This document shows, piece after piece, positions 48,389 to 58,014 of a stretch of 64,000 nucleotides of DNA. The notes under the pieces are model-generated. The model searched no databases. It was given only the letters and a program-made list of their open reading frames with translations, and had not been told where the DNA came from. Location of the stretch: assembly GCA_028287235.1 (NCBI GenBank), contig JAQBQB010000029.1, positions 53,030 through 117,029 of the forward strand, given 5' to 3'. This stretch comes from Gemmatimonadota bacterium. GTDB lineage: Bacteria > Gemmatimonadota > Gemmatimonadetes > Gemmatimonadales > Gemmatimonadaceae. Numbering within the stretch: the first letter of the stretch is position 1; each line of letters begins with the position of its first letter. The position numbers and the translations under genes are program-made.

Positions 48389-50878
48389 TTAGTCCGCTTC
48401 GTGCGCGCGCTGGTCCGCGTGAACGCTCTTCGAGTCCGCGGGTTTCGCCCGGTCGGCCGTCGCGGGAATGACGAGGGGCGGCTCAACCTGCACCGCATCC
48501 GCTAACTCCGGCGAAACGGGCGGCAGCAGGGCCAGGTGCAGCACCTGGTCCATCCGCTCCACGAAAGTGAACGTCATGTTGTGCTTCACCTCGTCCGGCA
48601 CTTCGCGCAGATCCTTCTCGTTCGACTTCGGCATGATCACTTCGCGAAGCCCCGCGCGGTACGCCGATAGGACCTTCTCTTTCACGCCGCCGATCTCGAG
48701 CACCTTTCCGCGTAGCGTGACTTCGCCCGTCATCGCCACGTCGCGCCGCACCGGACGCCCGCTCAACGCGCTGGCGATCGCCAGGGTGAGCGTGATGCCG
48801 GCGCTCGGTCCGTCTTTCGGAATGGCGCCGGCCGGAAGGTGGATGTGCAGATCGCTCTCGCGGAACACACTATCCTCGATCCCCAGCGCGGCGGCGCGTG
48901 AGCGGACGTACGAGTACGCGGCGTCCACCGACTCGCGCATCACGTCGCCGAGCTGTCCGGTGACGGTCATGCGGCCGGCGCCCGGCATGCGCAACGCTTC
49001 GATGAGCATGATGTCGCCGCCGTTCGCCGTCCACGCGAGGCCGGTCACGACGCCGACTTCCGGCGTCTTCTCCGCTTCCTCCACGGCGTAGCGCGGAATG
49101 CCCAACACTTCCTCGACCTTGTCGAGGTCCACGATCCACGCGCCCTCCTCGCCTTCGGCCTTGGCGCGCGCGCGCTTGCGCATGACCGCGGCGAGGTTGC
49201 GCTCGAAGTTGCGAAGCCCCGCCTCGCGCGAGTAGCGGCTCGAGATGAACGACAGCGTCTCGTCGGTGAACTGCAAATCCTTGTCGCTGATGCCGTGCTC
49301 CTCGAGCAGCCGCGGCAACAGGTAGCGCCACGCGATCTCGACTTTCTCCTCGACCGTGTAGCCGGCGATCTTGATGATCTCCATGCGGTCGCGGAGCGGC
49401 GCCGGAATGTCGAAGAGGTTGTTCGCCGTGCAGATGAACAGGCACTGCGACAGGTCGAACGGAAGATTCAAATAGTGGTCGACGAACGAGTTGTTCTGGC
49501 TCGGGTCGAGCACCTCGAGCATCGCCGCGGTGGGATCGCCGCTCGGACCGCCGCCCGACATCTTGTCGATCTCGTCGATCATCAAGACCGGATCTTTGAC
49601 CGCCACGCGCCGGAGCGCCTGAATGATCAGTCCCGGCATGGCGCCGACGTAGGTGCGCCGGTGGCCGCGAATCTCCGCCTCGTCCCGCACGCCGCCCACC
49701 GAGATCCGGTAGAACTCGCGGCCGATGGACTTGCCGATTGCTTCGCCGAGCGAGGTTTTGCCTGTGCCCGGCGGTCCGACGAAACAGAGAATCGGCCCGT
49801 GCGGATCGCCCCCGCGCAGCTTTCTCACCGCGAGGTATTCGATGATCCGCTCCTTCGCCTCGTCGAGCCCGTAATGCCGGTCGTCGAGCGCGGCTTCGAC
49901 CTTCTTGAGGTCGATCTCGTCCTCGCCGGTCTTCTTGTTCCACGGCAGCGACAGCACCCAGTCGAGGTAGGTGCGTACGACCTGATATTCGCTCGACGCG
50001 GGAGAGAGCATGCGCATGCGCTCCGTCTCGCGGCGCGCCTCCTGCGCGATCTTGTCGGGAAGCTTGGCCTCCTCGATTTTCTTCAGGAGGTCGATCGCTT
50101 CCTTCTCGCCCGGATCGGCCTCACCCAGCTCGGCTTGGATGGCGCGCAGCTGTTGGCGAAGATAGAACTCGCGCTGGTGCTGCTCGATCTTGATCTCGGT
50201 CTGGCGCTTCACGTCTTCCATCACTCGCGCGCGCGCGACTTCCCGCTCGAGACGCGTGAGGATGAAGCGCAGCCGCTGGCCCACGTCGAGCCGCTGCAGC
50301 ACTTCGTCCTTGTCGGCGATGCGGAAGTTCATGTTCGTCGCCGCGAGGTCGGCGAACCGGCCGGGATCGGAGACGTTCATCTTGAGGATCGCCGGCACTT
50401 CGTCCGGGATGCGATCCACCAGCTCGGCCAGCGTCTCCGCGGCGGACACCACGCGCGTCACGAGATCGTCGATCTCGGTGGGGTCGGCGGGTGACTCGCG
50501 CGCCGCGCGAATCATCGCGACCGGATACGGATCGATCTGCGCCATCTCGTCGATGACGATGCGCCGCAGCCCCTGCAGGGTGATCTGCACCGTATCGCCC
50601 GGCAGATTGATGCGCTCGTGCACGCGGGCCGCAACGCCGACCCGGCCCAGGAAGCGATGTGTGTCGATCGGCTCGTCGTGGTCGCCGCTCGCGACGACGA
50701 GCGCGACAATCAGTCCCGGTTCTTCATGGGCGCGGAGCAGCGAGAGATTTTCCGGGGCTCCCATCTGGACGGCGATCGTTCCCAGGGGATAGACGATCGT
50801 CGAGCGGAGCGCCATGAGCGGCAGTGTCGGCGGTAGCTCCGACTTGAGGATCTCGTCCTTGCGCTGGGCTTTGGCCAT
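48389..50878 (-). CDS. lon: ATP-dependent protease Lon (second copy)
   Basis: The 829-residue protein has the LAN domain, Walker A GPPGTGKTS, Walker B VLMIDEIDK, and catalytic Ser692 (PKDGPSAG) with Lys735 (GVKEKVL). It is closer to the common long Lon form than the copy at 13454. A C-terminal tail of about 35 residues rich in Ala/Asp/Lys follows the protease domain. AGGAG precedes the ATG at 50878, unlike the first lon, so the two are probably expressed differently. Confidence 0.96.
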   Translation of the reverse strand: MAKAQRKDEILKSELPPTLPLMALRSTIVYPLGTIAVQMGAPENLSLLRAHEEPGLIVALVVASGDHDEPIDTHRFLGRVGVAARVHERINLPGDTVQITLQGLRRIVIDEMAQIDPYPVAMIRAARESPADPTEIDDLVTRVVSAAETLAELVDRIPDEVPAILKMNVSDPGRFADLAATNMNFRIADKDEVLQRLDVGQRLRFILTRLEREVARARVMEDVKRQTEIKIEQHQREFYLRQQLRAIQAELGEADPGEKEAIDLLKKIEEAKLPDKIAQEARRETERMRMLSPASSEYQVVRTYLDWVLSLPWNKKTGEDEIDLKKVEAALDDRHYGLDEAKERIIEYLAVRKLRGGDPHGPILCFVGPPGTGKTSLGEAIGKSIGREFYRISVGGVRDEAEIRGHRRTYVGAMPGLIIQALRRVAVKDPVLMIDEIDKMSGGGPSGDPTAAMLEVLDPSQNNSFVDHYLNLPFDLSQCLFICTANNLFDIPAPLRDRMEIIKIAGYTVEEKVEIAWRYLLPRLLEEHGISDKDLQFTDETLSFISSRYSREAGLRNFERNLAAVMRKRARAKAEGEEGAWIVDLDKVEEVLGIPRYAVEEAEKTPEVGVVTGLAWTANGGDIMLIEALRMPGAGRMTVTGQLGDVMRESVDAAYSYVRSRAAALGIEDSVFRESDLHIHLPAGAIPKDGPSAGITLTLAIASALSGRPVRRDVAMTGEVTLRGKVLEIGGVKEKVLSAYRAGLREVIMPKSNEKDLREVPDEVKHNMTFTFVERMDQVLHLALLPPVSPELADAVQVEPPLVIPATADRAKPADSKSVHADQRAHEAD

Positions 50879-50987
50879 TCAGCTCCTCGTGTCAAGCTAC
50901 GTGCCGTCATTCCGAGCGAAGCTCGTAAGTATAACACCCGATAGCCGTTAGCTACAGGCGGACGGTCCGTGAGCACGCCGTGGACAG

Positions 50988-51200
50988 ATGGAACAATTTG
51001 AAAAGCAAATCTAGCCGCAATCGCAAACGCATTTGCTCCCAATGCGCCGCCGAGAGCTCCAATTCCGCGACAAGAAAAAAACAACCCGAACCAGGTTCTT
51101 GGATCGCTGCTCCGCGCACGGAGTCAATTGCAGTCAATTGCAGCTAAATTTTCTTGCAAAACGGTTCCATGCGTCCAGGCGGATGGTCCATTCGTCCAGG
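50988..51200. repeat. AT-rich palindromic element, copy B, in the gap before ffh
   Basis: ATGGAAC (50988-50994) followed by AATTTGAAAAGCAAATC pairs with a complementary run ending GTTCCAT (51164-51170). CGTCCAGGCG follows at 51172 and again at about 51193. The core CCGCAATCG and AATTGCAGTCAATTGCAG match copy A at 29609-29743 in part. The gap 50879-51290 holds no gene. The rest of it shows only short GGACGGTCC and CAATTG words. Confidence 0.65.
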
Positions 51201-51290
51201 CGCTCTGACCGCTGCCAAGAGACGAGCTCTCGCACCAACCAGTCGATGCCATAACTGTCGGCATCCGAGCAGGTTAGATCCCTGATTGGC

Positions 51291-51319
51291 TTGTTTCCCA
51301 CGTTGGGATCGGCTATCTT
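51291..51319 (+). promoter_or_regulatory. ffh: Sigma-70-like promoter for ffh
   Basis: TTGTTT (51291-51296) and TATCTT (51314-51319) are exactly 17 bases apart. A start near 51326 leaves at most three bases before the ATG at 51329. The region between is pyrimidine-rich with no Shine-Dalgarno sequence. Confidence 0.55.
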
Positions 51320-51328
51320 TCCCGGTCT

Positions 51329-52672
51329 ATGTTCGACGAGCTCTCCGAGAAACTCGAAGCGACCTTTGCGCGCCTGCGCGGTCGCGGTGTACTGACCGAA
51401 GCCGACATCAAAGAAGGCCTTCGGGAAGTGCGTCGCGTGCTGCTCGAGGCCGACGTGAATTTCAACCTGACGCGCGAGTTCCTCGAGCGCGTCGAGAAGA
51501 AAGCGGTCGGCGTCACGCAGCTGCGCACCGTCTCGCCCGGACAGCAGCTCGTCAAGATCGTCTACGACGAGCTCACCGCCATGCTCGGCGAGCGGCGCGA
51601 AGGGCTCAAGCTGAGCTCCGTTCCGCCCACGGTCGTGATGATGGTCGGACTGCAGGGCTCGGGTAAGACGACCACCGCGGCCAAGCTCGCCAGAAAGCTC
51701 AAGCTGGAGAACCGCGCCACGCGTCTCGTGGCGTGCGACGTCTACCGCCCTGCCGCGATCGACCAGCTCGAGGCGCTCGGCCAGCAGCTCGACGTTCCCG
51801 TATATGCCGACCGCACCACGCAGGACGTGGTGCGCATCGCCAAGGCGGGCATCGAAGAAGCCAAGCGCGCGCGCGATCGCGTCGTCATCGTCGACACCGC
51901 CGGCCGGCTGCAGATCGACGACGACATGATGCAGGAGCTGGAGCGCCTCAAGGCGGCGATCCATCCCGACGAGATCCTGCTCGTCGCCGACGGGATGACC
52001 GGCCAGGACGCGGTCAAGATCGCGCAGGGATTCGATCAGCGCCTGAACGTCACCGGCGTAGTGCTCACGAAGATGGACGGCGATGCGCGCGGCGGCGCCG
52101 CCCTTTCGATCTACGGCGTCACGAAGAAGCCGATCAAGTACATCGGTGTGGGCGAAAAGTCGGACGCGCTCGAGGAGTTCTATCCCGAGCGCATGGCGGG
52201 CCGCATTCTCCAGCAGGGCGACATCGTCTCGCTCGTCGAAAAGGCGCAAGGTGCTTTCGACGCGGACGAAGCCAAGCGCATGGAGAAGAAGGTCCGCAAG
52301 GAAGGGATGGACCTGAGCGATTTTCTGTCCGCCATGAAGCAGATCGAGAAGCTCGGACCGCTCGAGGGCCTGCTCAAGATGCTTCCGGGCGTCAATACGA
52401 AGATGCTCAAGCAGGTGAAGGCGGCCGATCCCAAGCGGCTCAAGCATCTCGAGGCGATCGTGCTGTCCATGACCCTCGAGGAGCGAAAGACGCCGTCGCT
52501 CATGAACGGGTCGAGGAGAGCTCGGGTGGCGAAGGGCTCGGGTCGATCGATCTCCGAAGTGAACAGGTTGTTGGAGCAGTTCAGGGAAATGCAGAAGATG
52601 ATGAAAAAGGCCGCGGGGCAGAGTGGGGGTGGGGGCGGGAAGGTACGGCCGAATATGTTTGGGATGAGGTAG
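51329..52672 (+). CDS. ffh: Signal recognition particle protein Ffh
   Basis: The 447-residue GTPase has an N domain (1-90), G domain with G1 GLQGSGKTTTAAKLA, G3 DTAGRLQ and TKMDGDARGG, and a Met-rich M domain ending FREMQKMMKKAAGQ that binds 4.5S RNA and signal sequences. It targets membrane proteins to FtsY and the translocon. It leads the ffh-rpsP-rimM-trmD set, a common bacterial order. Confidence 0.97.
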   Translation: MFDELSEKLEATFARLRGRGVLTEADIKEGLREVRRVLLEADVNFNLTREFLERVEKKAVGVTQLRTVSPGQQLVKIVYDELTAMLGERREGLKLSSVPPTVVMMVGLQGSGKTTTAAKLARKLKLENRATRLVACDVYRPAAIDQLEALGQQLDVPVYADRTTQDVVRIAKAGIEEAKRARDRVVIVDTAGRLQIDDDMMQELERLKAAIHPDEILLVADGMTGQDAVKIAQGFDQRLNVTGVVLTKMDGDARGGAALSIYGVTKKPIKYIGVGEKSDALEEFYPERMAGRILQQGDIVSLVEKAQGAFDADEAKRMEKKVRKEGMDLSDFLSAMKQIEKLGPLEGLLKMLPGVNTKMLKQVKAADPKRLKHLEAIVLSMTLEERKTPSLMNGSRRARVAKGSGRSISEVNRLLEQFREMQKMMKKAAGQSGGGGGKVRPNMFGMR

Positions 52673-52682
52673 AAAAACTCTA

Positions 52683-52743
52683 GTTGTCCGCTCTCTGCTC
52701 TCTGCTCTCTGCTCTCTGCACGTCAGAGCAGACAGCAGACAAC
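52683..52743. repeat. CTCTCTG tandem-word hairpin between ffh and rpsP
   Basis: Left arm 52683-52702 (GTTGTCCGCTCTCTGCTCTC) pairs with 52724-52743 at 18 of 20 positions. CTCTCTG is repeated four times inside. The structure is in the 171-base ffh-rpsP gap, where no gene is seen. Confidence 0.65.
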
Positions 52744-52843
52744 GGAGCGCAGAGCGCTCGCTCGTAAGCCCGGGTGCGATCAATCGGTTGGTTGATGCGC
52801 GAGGAGCCCGGAGTGGTAAGGAAACCCGAATGAGGATTCTCAA

Positions 52844-53170
52844 ATGGCAGTCAAGATTCGCCTCCGCCGCGTCGGCCGCAAGAAGCAGCCCATGTACCGG
52901 ATCGTCGTCGCCGACTCGCGCAGCCCGCGCGACGGTAAGTTCATCGAGATCGTCGGCCAGTACGCGCCTCGTTCGGGTGAGACGGCGCTCAACCTCCAGG
53001 TCGAGCGCGTCAACTACTGGCTCAACAACGGCGCGCAGCCGTCCGACACCGTGCGCTCGCTCCTCCGGAAGGCCGGTGTGCTCAAGGCGCGTCACGAAGA
53101 GCGTCTCGGCCGCAAGTTGACGGCGTCCGCCGTCGCTCTGTCCGACAAGGGCGAGGACGCCTCGGCGTAA
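52844..53170 (+). CDS. rpsP: 30S ribosomal protein S16
   Basis: The 108-residue protein starts [20 protein letters not shown] and contains [15 protein letters not shown] and VGQYAPRSG, diagnostic of S16. The C-terminal tail after about residue 85 is longer than in E. coli. GAGGA precedes the ATG at 52844. rimM follows five bases after its stop. Confidence 0.97.
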   Translation: MAVKIRLRRVGRKKQPMYRIVVADSRSPRDGKFIEIVGQYAPRSGETALNLQVERVNYWLNNGAQPSDTVRSLLRKAGVLKARHEERLGRKLTASAVALSDKGEDASA

Positions 53171-53175
53171 GCGGG

Positions 53176-53718
53176 ATGGCAACGCTTCCCCCCGAGCTGA
53201 TCATCGTCGGGCGGGTTCGCAAGGCACACGGCATCCGCGGCGATCTCGTCGTCGAGCCAATTACCGACGAGCCGGACGCGGTCTTCGCGCCCGGCCGTCG
53301 TGTAATTGCGGGTACCGCGTCCGGCGATCCGACCAAGGACCGCCACGAGCTCCACGTGCTGTCGTCGAGTCCGTTCAAAGGCGGCTTTATCGTCCGCTTC
53401 GGCGAGATCGCCGATCGCACGATCGCCGAGACGTGGCGCGACCGTTTCCTGCTCGTGCCCGCCGACGAGCTCGAGCCGCCCGCGGACGACCAGATTTACA
53501 TCCACGAGCTCCCCGGCATGCGCGTGGAGCTCGAGTCCGGCGCGCTCGTCGGCACCGTGATCGACACTTACGAGCTGCCGCAGGGGCTCATGCTCGACGT
53601 CAAACGCGAGATCGGATCCATCCTGATCCCGTACGACCGCGTCGTCACGAGCCTCGACCGCGAGGCGCGCGTGCTGCGCATCGATCCGCCCGAAGGGCTG
53701 ATCGACGAGTCATCCTGA
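53176..53718 (+). CDS. rimM: Ribosome maturation factor RimM
   Basis: The 180-residue protein has the N-terminal RimM domain (IIVGRVRKAHGIRGDLVVEP) and the PRC-barrel part (YIHELPGMRVELESGALVG). It binds S19 and helps mature the 30S head. It lies between rpsP and trmD as is usual. Confidence 0.95.
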   Translation: MATLPPELIIVGRVRKAHGIRGDLVVEPITDEPDAVFAPGRRVIAGTASGDPTKDRHELHVLSSSPFKGGFIVRFGEIADRTIAETWRDRFLLVPADELEPPADDQIYIHELPGMRVELESGALVGTVIDTYELPQGLMLDVKREIGSILIPYDRVVTSLDREARVLRIDPPEGLIDESS

Positions 53719-53735
53719 GCCACGCGAAGCATCTC

Positions 53736-54389
53736 GTGTTACGCATCAACGTCATCACGATCTTCCCCGACTTCTTCGCGCCGCTCGCGTTGAGCATTCC
53801 CTCGCGCGCACGCGATGCCGGCGGCGTGGAATACCACGTCACCGACCTGCGCGACTTCACACACGACAAGCACAAGACGGTCGACGACGCGCCATACGGC
53901 GGCGGTCCGGGCATGGTCATGAAGCCCGCGCCGTTCTTCGAGGCCGTGGAAGCGCTCGGCGCCACGGCGCCGATCGTTCTCATGTCGGCGCGCGGCCGGC
54001 AGTTCACGCACGCCGACGCCGTCCGCTTTTCCGAAGGCACGGAGCTCACACTGCTCTGCGGGCACTACAAGGACGTCGACCAGCGCGTCGCCGACCATCT
54101 CGCCACGGAAGAGATCTCCCTCGGCGACTTCGTGCTGAGCGGCGGCGAGCCGGCGGCCCTGGCGATCATCGATGCCACCGTGCGATTGTTGCCTGGCGCG
54201 ATGTCCGATCTGGACAGCGCCCGCACGGATTCGTTCTTCGATCGCGGATTGAGCGCGCCGAGCTATACGCGGCCGGCTGTTTACCGCGACTACGCGGTGC
54301 CCGACGTCCTGATCTCCGGCGACCATAAAAAGATCGCCGAGTGGCGGGAGCAGGAAGGGAAGCGGCTGAGCGAGAAGAGGAAACTCTAA
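53736..54389 (+). CDS. trmD: tRNA (guanine-37-N1)-methyltransferase TrmD
   Basis: The 217-residue SPOUT enzyme has INVITIFPDFFAPL, YGGGPGMVMKP, LLCGHYKDVDQR and SLGDFVLSGGEPAAL, which form the knotted AdoMet site. It methylates G37 of tRNAs to stop frameshifting. The GTG at 53736 gives the usual MLRINVITIFP-type start. It is 217 residues where E. coli has about 255, so the C-terminal domain is short. Confidence 0.94.
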   Translation: MLRINVITIFPDFFAPLALSIPSRARDAGGVEYHVTDLRDFTHDKHKTVDDAPYGGGPGMVMKPAPFFEAVEALGATAPIVLMSARGRQFTHADAVRFSEGTELTLLCGHYKDVDQRVADHLATEEISLGDFVLSGGEPAALAIIDATVRLLPGAMSDLDSARTDSFFDRGLSAPSYTRPAVYRDYAVPDVLISGDHKKIAEWREQEGKRLSEKRKL

Positions 54390-54401
54390 CAGGTTCGAGG
54401 A

Positions 54402-56660
54402 ATGGCCCGCACCAAGGTACGCCGAGGGAAGCGAGGCACGATCGACGCGGCCGAGGTCGCGCGCCCGCGGGCCGGACCGGTCTCCGCTCCCATTCAGAGG
54501 CCATGGTTGCTCGTCGCCATCCTCCTCGCGGCGGTGGTCGCGTTCTCCGGGGCCTACGACGCACCGTTTCAGTTCGACGACGTTCCGAGCATCGCGCAGA
54601 ATCGAACGATCGAGCGGTTGTGGCCACCCGGCGCGGCGCTCACGCCGCCGCCGCGTACCGCGGTGTCCGGCAGGCCGGTCGCCAATCTCTCTCTCGCCGT
54701 GAACTACGCGATCAACGCGGCGCTCGGCGTCGATCAGCGCAACACGATCGGCTACCACGTCGTCAACCTGCTGGTCCACCTCGCCTGTGGACTGCTCGTC
54801 TTCGGGATCGTGCGGCGGACGATTCGCTTCGGCCGCGGCTTGGGCGCATGGACCGACAGCGCCGAGCCGATCGCGCTCGCGGTCACCGCCCTCTGGTTGC
54901 TGCATCCCGTCCAGACCGAAGCGGTCGACTATGTCGTGCAGCGCACGGAGCTGTTCGTCTCGCTCTTCTATTCCGGAACGCTCTACGCATCGATTCGCGC
55001 GTGGGACGCGCCGACGAGCCGGCGTCGCGCCGCCTGGTGCGCGCTCGCCGCGGTGCTCTGCCTGCTCGGCATGGGAAGCAAGGAGGTGATGGTCAGCGCG
55101 CCGCTGATCGTCGTGCTGTACGACCGTGCATTCCGCGCCGCGAGCTGGAAGGAGCTGTGGGCGAACCGCGCGCGGCGCTGGCTGTACGCCGCCCTCGTTG
55201 CCGCGACCATATGGCTCGCCGTCCTCGTGAGCGGTGGAGCGCGATCCGACACCGTGGGCTTCGGGCTCGGTGTGACCTGGTACCAGTATCTCTATAGCCA
55301 GGCGTGGGCCATCTCGCACTACATTACACTTCTCATATTGCCGGCGGACTTGACATACGATTACGGCCAAGATCCGGTCACCGGGCTGCGCGGCCTTCCG
55401 GGTCTTCTCCTTCTCACGGCGTTCGGTGTCGCGACGATCGTCGCCTGGACGCGCGACCGCTGGCGCTGGTTCGGCTTTCTCGGCGCGTGGTTCTTCCTGC
55501 TGCTCGGGCCGTCGTCGAGCTTCGTGCCCATCCGCACGGAGATCGCCGCCGAGCGGCGGGTGTATCTCGCGTCGCTGTCGGTGATCGTGCTGGTCGTCGT
55601 GGGCATCGTCGCCCTTCTGCGGCGGACCGCTGCGAATGACGCGCCGCGCGCCCGGCGGTTGTCGGCCGCTACGCGCGGGGCATTCGGCGTGGTCCTCGCG
55701 GCGTTCGCCGTCACCACCTTTCACCGCAGCACCATGTACCGCGATCCGGAGCGACTCTGGCGCGAGTCGATGGAGCGCGTACCGGCGAATGCGCGCGCCT
55801 ACGAGAACGTCGCTGCCGTCCTCCTGCAAAAGAACCCCGCCAACGCGCCCGAAGCCGAGCGATTGCTCCGCCGCGCGATCGCGATCGACTCCATGTATCT
55901 GAGCTCGTGGACGAATCTGGCCGACATCGAGCTCGAACAGGGACGTACGGCCGAAGGACGCGAGCTGCTGGAGCGCGTGCTCCGCATTGATCCGGGTTTC
56001 ACCGACGCGAATGCGCGCCTCGGCGGTGTGCTCGTGAAATCCGGCGAGCCGGCGCGCGCCATTCCGCTCCTCGAGCGCGCGGTGTCAGTGCAGCCCACCG
56101 ACGAATCGTTGGTGACGCTGGCGCTCGCGTACACGTCGGCCGGCCGCGGCAACGACGCGACGAACGCGCTTCGCGCCGCGATCCAGCTCAATCCTGGGCG
56201 CGCCGATGCCGCGGGATACCTGGGCGCCGAGCTCGCGCAGGACGGTCATTCCGATGAGGCCGTGCCCTATCTCGAAACGGCGACGCGCGGCGGCGGAGGC
56301 TCGGGGCTCGCATACGCGCTGTTGAGCCTGAGCTATGCACAGACTGGCCGTGCGGCGGACGCCATTGCCGCCGCGAACGCGAGCGTGGCGAAGGAAGGGA
56401 ATGGCGAAGCCGTCTATCTCGTCATCGGGCGGACCATGCTGCTCCTCGAGCGACCGTCCGACGGCGAACGCTTTTTCTCCGAGGCGGTTCGCCTCGCGCC
56501 GAACGACCCGGAGGCCGTCACGCGGCTAGGAATCGCGAAGGCCGCCGGCGGCAACACCCGCGAGGCCGCGGCATTGTTCAGGCGAGCGCTGGCGATTCAG
56601 CCGGGCTATCCGCCCGCGGCGCAGGCGATCGCCAAGCTCGACGCCGCAACGGCGCGTTGA
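54402..56660 (+). CDS. TMTC-like membrane protein with TPR repeats
   Basis: The 752-residue protein has about nine or ten membrane helices (about 35-440) and a C-terminal array of TPR units (about 470-745). The membrane part matches the TMTC/DUF1736 pattern: FDDVPSIAQNRTI, GRPVANLSLAVNY, LHPVQTEAVDYVVQR and GSKEVMVSAP. The FDD motif is the likely acidic catalytic site of this group, which in animals transfers mannose to proteins. In bacteria the role is not settled. It interrupts the usual trmD-rplS order, starts 13 bases after trmD and is followed by a word-repeat gap. Confidence 0.85.
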   Translation: MARTKVRRGKRGTIDAAEVARPRAGPVSAPIQRPWLLVAILLAAVVAFSGAYDAPFQFDDVPSIAQNRTIERLWPPGAALTPPPRTAVSGRPVANLSLAVNYAINAALGVDQRNTIGYHVVNLLVHLACGLLVFGIVRRTIRFGRGLGAWTDSAEPIALAVTALWLLHPVQTEAVDYVVQRTELFVSLFYSGTLYASIRAWDAPTSRRRAAWCALAAVLCLLGMGSKEVMVSAPLIVVLYDRAFRAASWKELWANRARRWLYAALVAATIWLAVLVSGGARSDTVGFGLGVTWYQYLYSQAWAISHYITLLILPADLTYDYGQDPVTGLRGLPGLLLLTAFGVATIVAWTRDRWRWFGFLGAWFFLLLGPSSSFVPIRTEIAAERRVYLASLSVIVLVVVGIVALLRRTAANDAPRARRLSAATRGAFGVVLAAFAVTTFHRSTMYRDPERLWRESMERVPANARAYENVAAVLLQKNPANAPEAERLLRRAIAIDSMYLSSWTNLADIELEQGRTAEGRELLERVLRIDPGFTDANARLGGVLVKSGEPARAIPLLERAVSVQPTDESLVTLALAYTSAGRGNDATNALRAAIQLNPGRADAAGYLGAELAQDGHSDEAVPYLETATRGGGGSGLAYALLSLSYAQTGRAADAIAAANASVAKEGNGEAVYLVIGRTMLLLERPSDGERFFSEAVRLAPNDPEAVTRLGIAKAAGGNTREAAALFRRALAIQPGYPPAAQAIAKLDAATAR

Positions 56661-56919
56661 GCCGTTGTCCGTTGATCGTCGTTCGGTTCTCGGTTCTCCG
56701 AGGGGAAACCGCTCGACGGGACCGTCCCACAGCCCAGGGAAGAACCTGGCCGAGCGACAGAAAACGGGCTAACGGAAAACGGGATACGGAGAACGGCAGC
56801 CCGCAAGCCGATGTTCTCCTAAGCTTGTGTGGACCCTAGACTTCGCCCCGGCCATCGCTTAATATCCCAGGTCTACATCCGAACCCGTCCTACCCGGGCC
56901 CCTTTGCCCCGAGCGTCAT
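56661..56919. other. Gap before rplS with short-word inverted repeat
   Basis: No gene is seen in 259 bases. CGTTCGGTTCTCGGTTCTCC near 56680-56700 is partly complementary to CGGATACGGAGAACGGC-type words at about 56783-56802, and ACGGAAAACGG words repeat there. A possible -10, TAATAT, is at 56860-56865, giving rplS its own promoter, with no clear -35. Confidence 0.45.
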
Positions 56920-57291
56920 ATGCATGCCTTTATCGAAACCCAGAAAGAGTGGCTCCGTAACGTTCCTCCCTTCCGTCCGGGCGACACGCTCCGCGTGAAC
57001 GTCCGCGTCAAGGAAGGCGAGAAGGAGCGCGTCCAGGCGTTCGAAGGCGTCTGCATCGCGCGGCGCGGCAGCGGCGTCAGCGAGACGTTCACCGTTCGCA
57101 AGATCTCGAACGGCGTCGGCGTGGAGCGCATTTTCCCGGTGCACAGCCCCATGCTCGCCGAGATCCTCGTCGTGCGTCGCGGCCGCGTGCGTCGCGCCAA
57201 GCTGTACTACCTCCGCAACCTCACCGGCAAGGCGACGCGCATCAAGGAAAAGAAGGTGCGCGTTCCGGAAACCGGAAGCACCGCCGAGTAA
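56920..57291 (+). CDS. rplS: 50S ribosomal protein L19
   Basis: The 123-residue protein contains [35 protein letters not shown] and [20 protein letters not shown], diagnostic of L19, which sits at the subunit interface. The ATG at 56920 ([12 protein letters not shown]) is chosen. rnhB follows six bases after its stop. Confidence 0.97.
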   Translation: MHAFIETQKEWLRNVPPFRPGDTLRVNVRVKEGEKERVQAFEGVCIARRGSGVSETFTVRKISNGVGVERIFPVHSPMLAEILVVRRGRVRRAKLYYLRNLTGKATRIKEKKVRVPETGSTAE

Positions 57292-57297
57292 GCAGTC

Positions 57298-58014
57298 GTG
57301 GCCCGGGATCGGTGGAAGCCGATCGAGCGAGAGCTCCGCAGGACCGCTGGGCCGCTGATTGCCGGAGTGGATGAAGTCGGACGGGGCCCCCTCGCGGGCC
57401 CCGTTGTCGCATGCGCCGTCGTGATGCCGCCCGACGTGCGCGCCATCGCCGGCGTCGACGACTCGAAGCGGCTCTCGGCCGCCGAGCGCGAGCGGCTCGC
57501 CATCAAGATTCGCGAACGGGCCGTATGCGTGAGCGTCGGCGCCGCCTCGGTGCGCGAGATCGACCGCGTCAACATCTACCATGCGACCGTCATCGCCATG
57601 CGCCGCGCGCTGTCGCGGCTGTCGGTGGTGCCGCACCACGTGCTGATCGACGGGAAGCCGATTCGCACGTTGGAGATTGCGCATACCGCGCTGGTCGGCG
57701 GCGATGACGCGTGCTACACCATCGCGTGCGCCTCGATCGTCGCGAAGGTGACGCGCGACCGCATCATGCAGAGTCTCGCGGGGCGGTATCCCAACTACGT
57801 CTGGGAGCGCAACGTCGGCTACGCCACGCTGGCGCATCTGCAGGGACTCGCGGCCCACGGGGTCACGCCCCATCACCGCCGATCGTTCATCCCTGTCCGG
57901 CAGCTGACGCTGGACCTTGGCGCCGGCGGCGTGACGGCGGCGGATATCGGCGCCCTGGCGCAGATGCTGGAAGCTGCCCAGCCCACGGACGACGGGGAAT
58001 TTCTCCCGGCCTGA
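57298..58014 (+). CDS. rnhB: Ribonuclease HII
   Basis: The 238-residue nuclease has AGVDEVGRGPLAGPVVACAV with the catalytic Asp-Glu, the third Asp in VLIDGKPI and the fourth in KVTRDRIM. It removes ribonucleotides and RNA from RNA/DNA hybrids. The GTG at 57298 is used. The last 25 residues extend past the usual end. It closes the ribosomal set. Confidence 0.95.
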   Translation: MARDRWKPIERELRRTAGPLIAGVDEVGRGPLAGPVVACAVVMPPDVRAIAGVDDSKRLSAAERERLAIKIRERAVCVSVGAASVREIDRVNIYHATVIAMRRALSRLSVVPHHVLIDGKPIRTLEIAHTALVGGDDACYTIACASIVAKVTRDRIMQSLAGRYPNYVWERNVGYATLAHLQGLAAHGVTPHHRRSFIPVRQLTLDLGAGGVTAADIGALAQMLEAAQPTDDGEFLPA

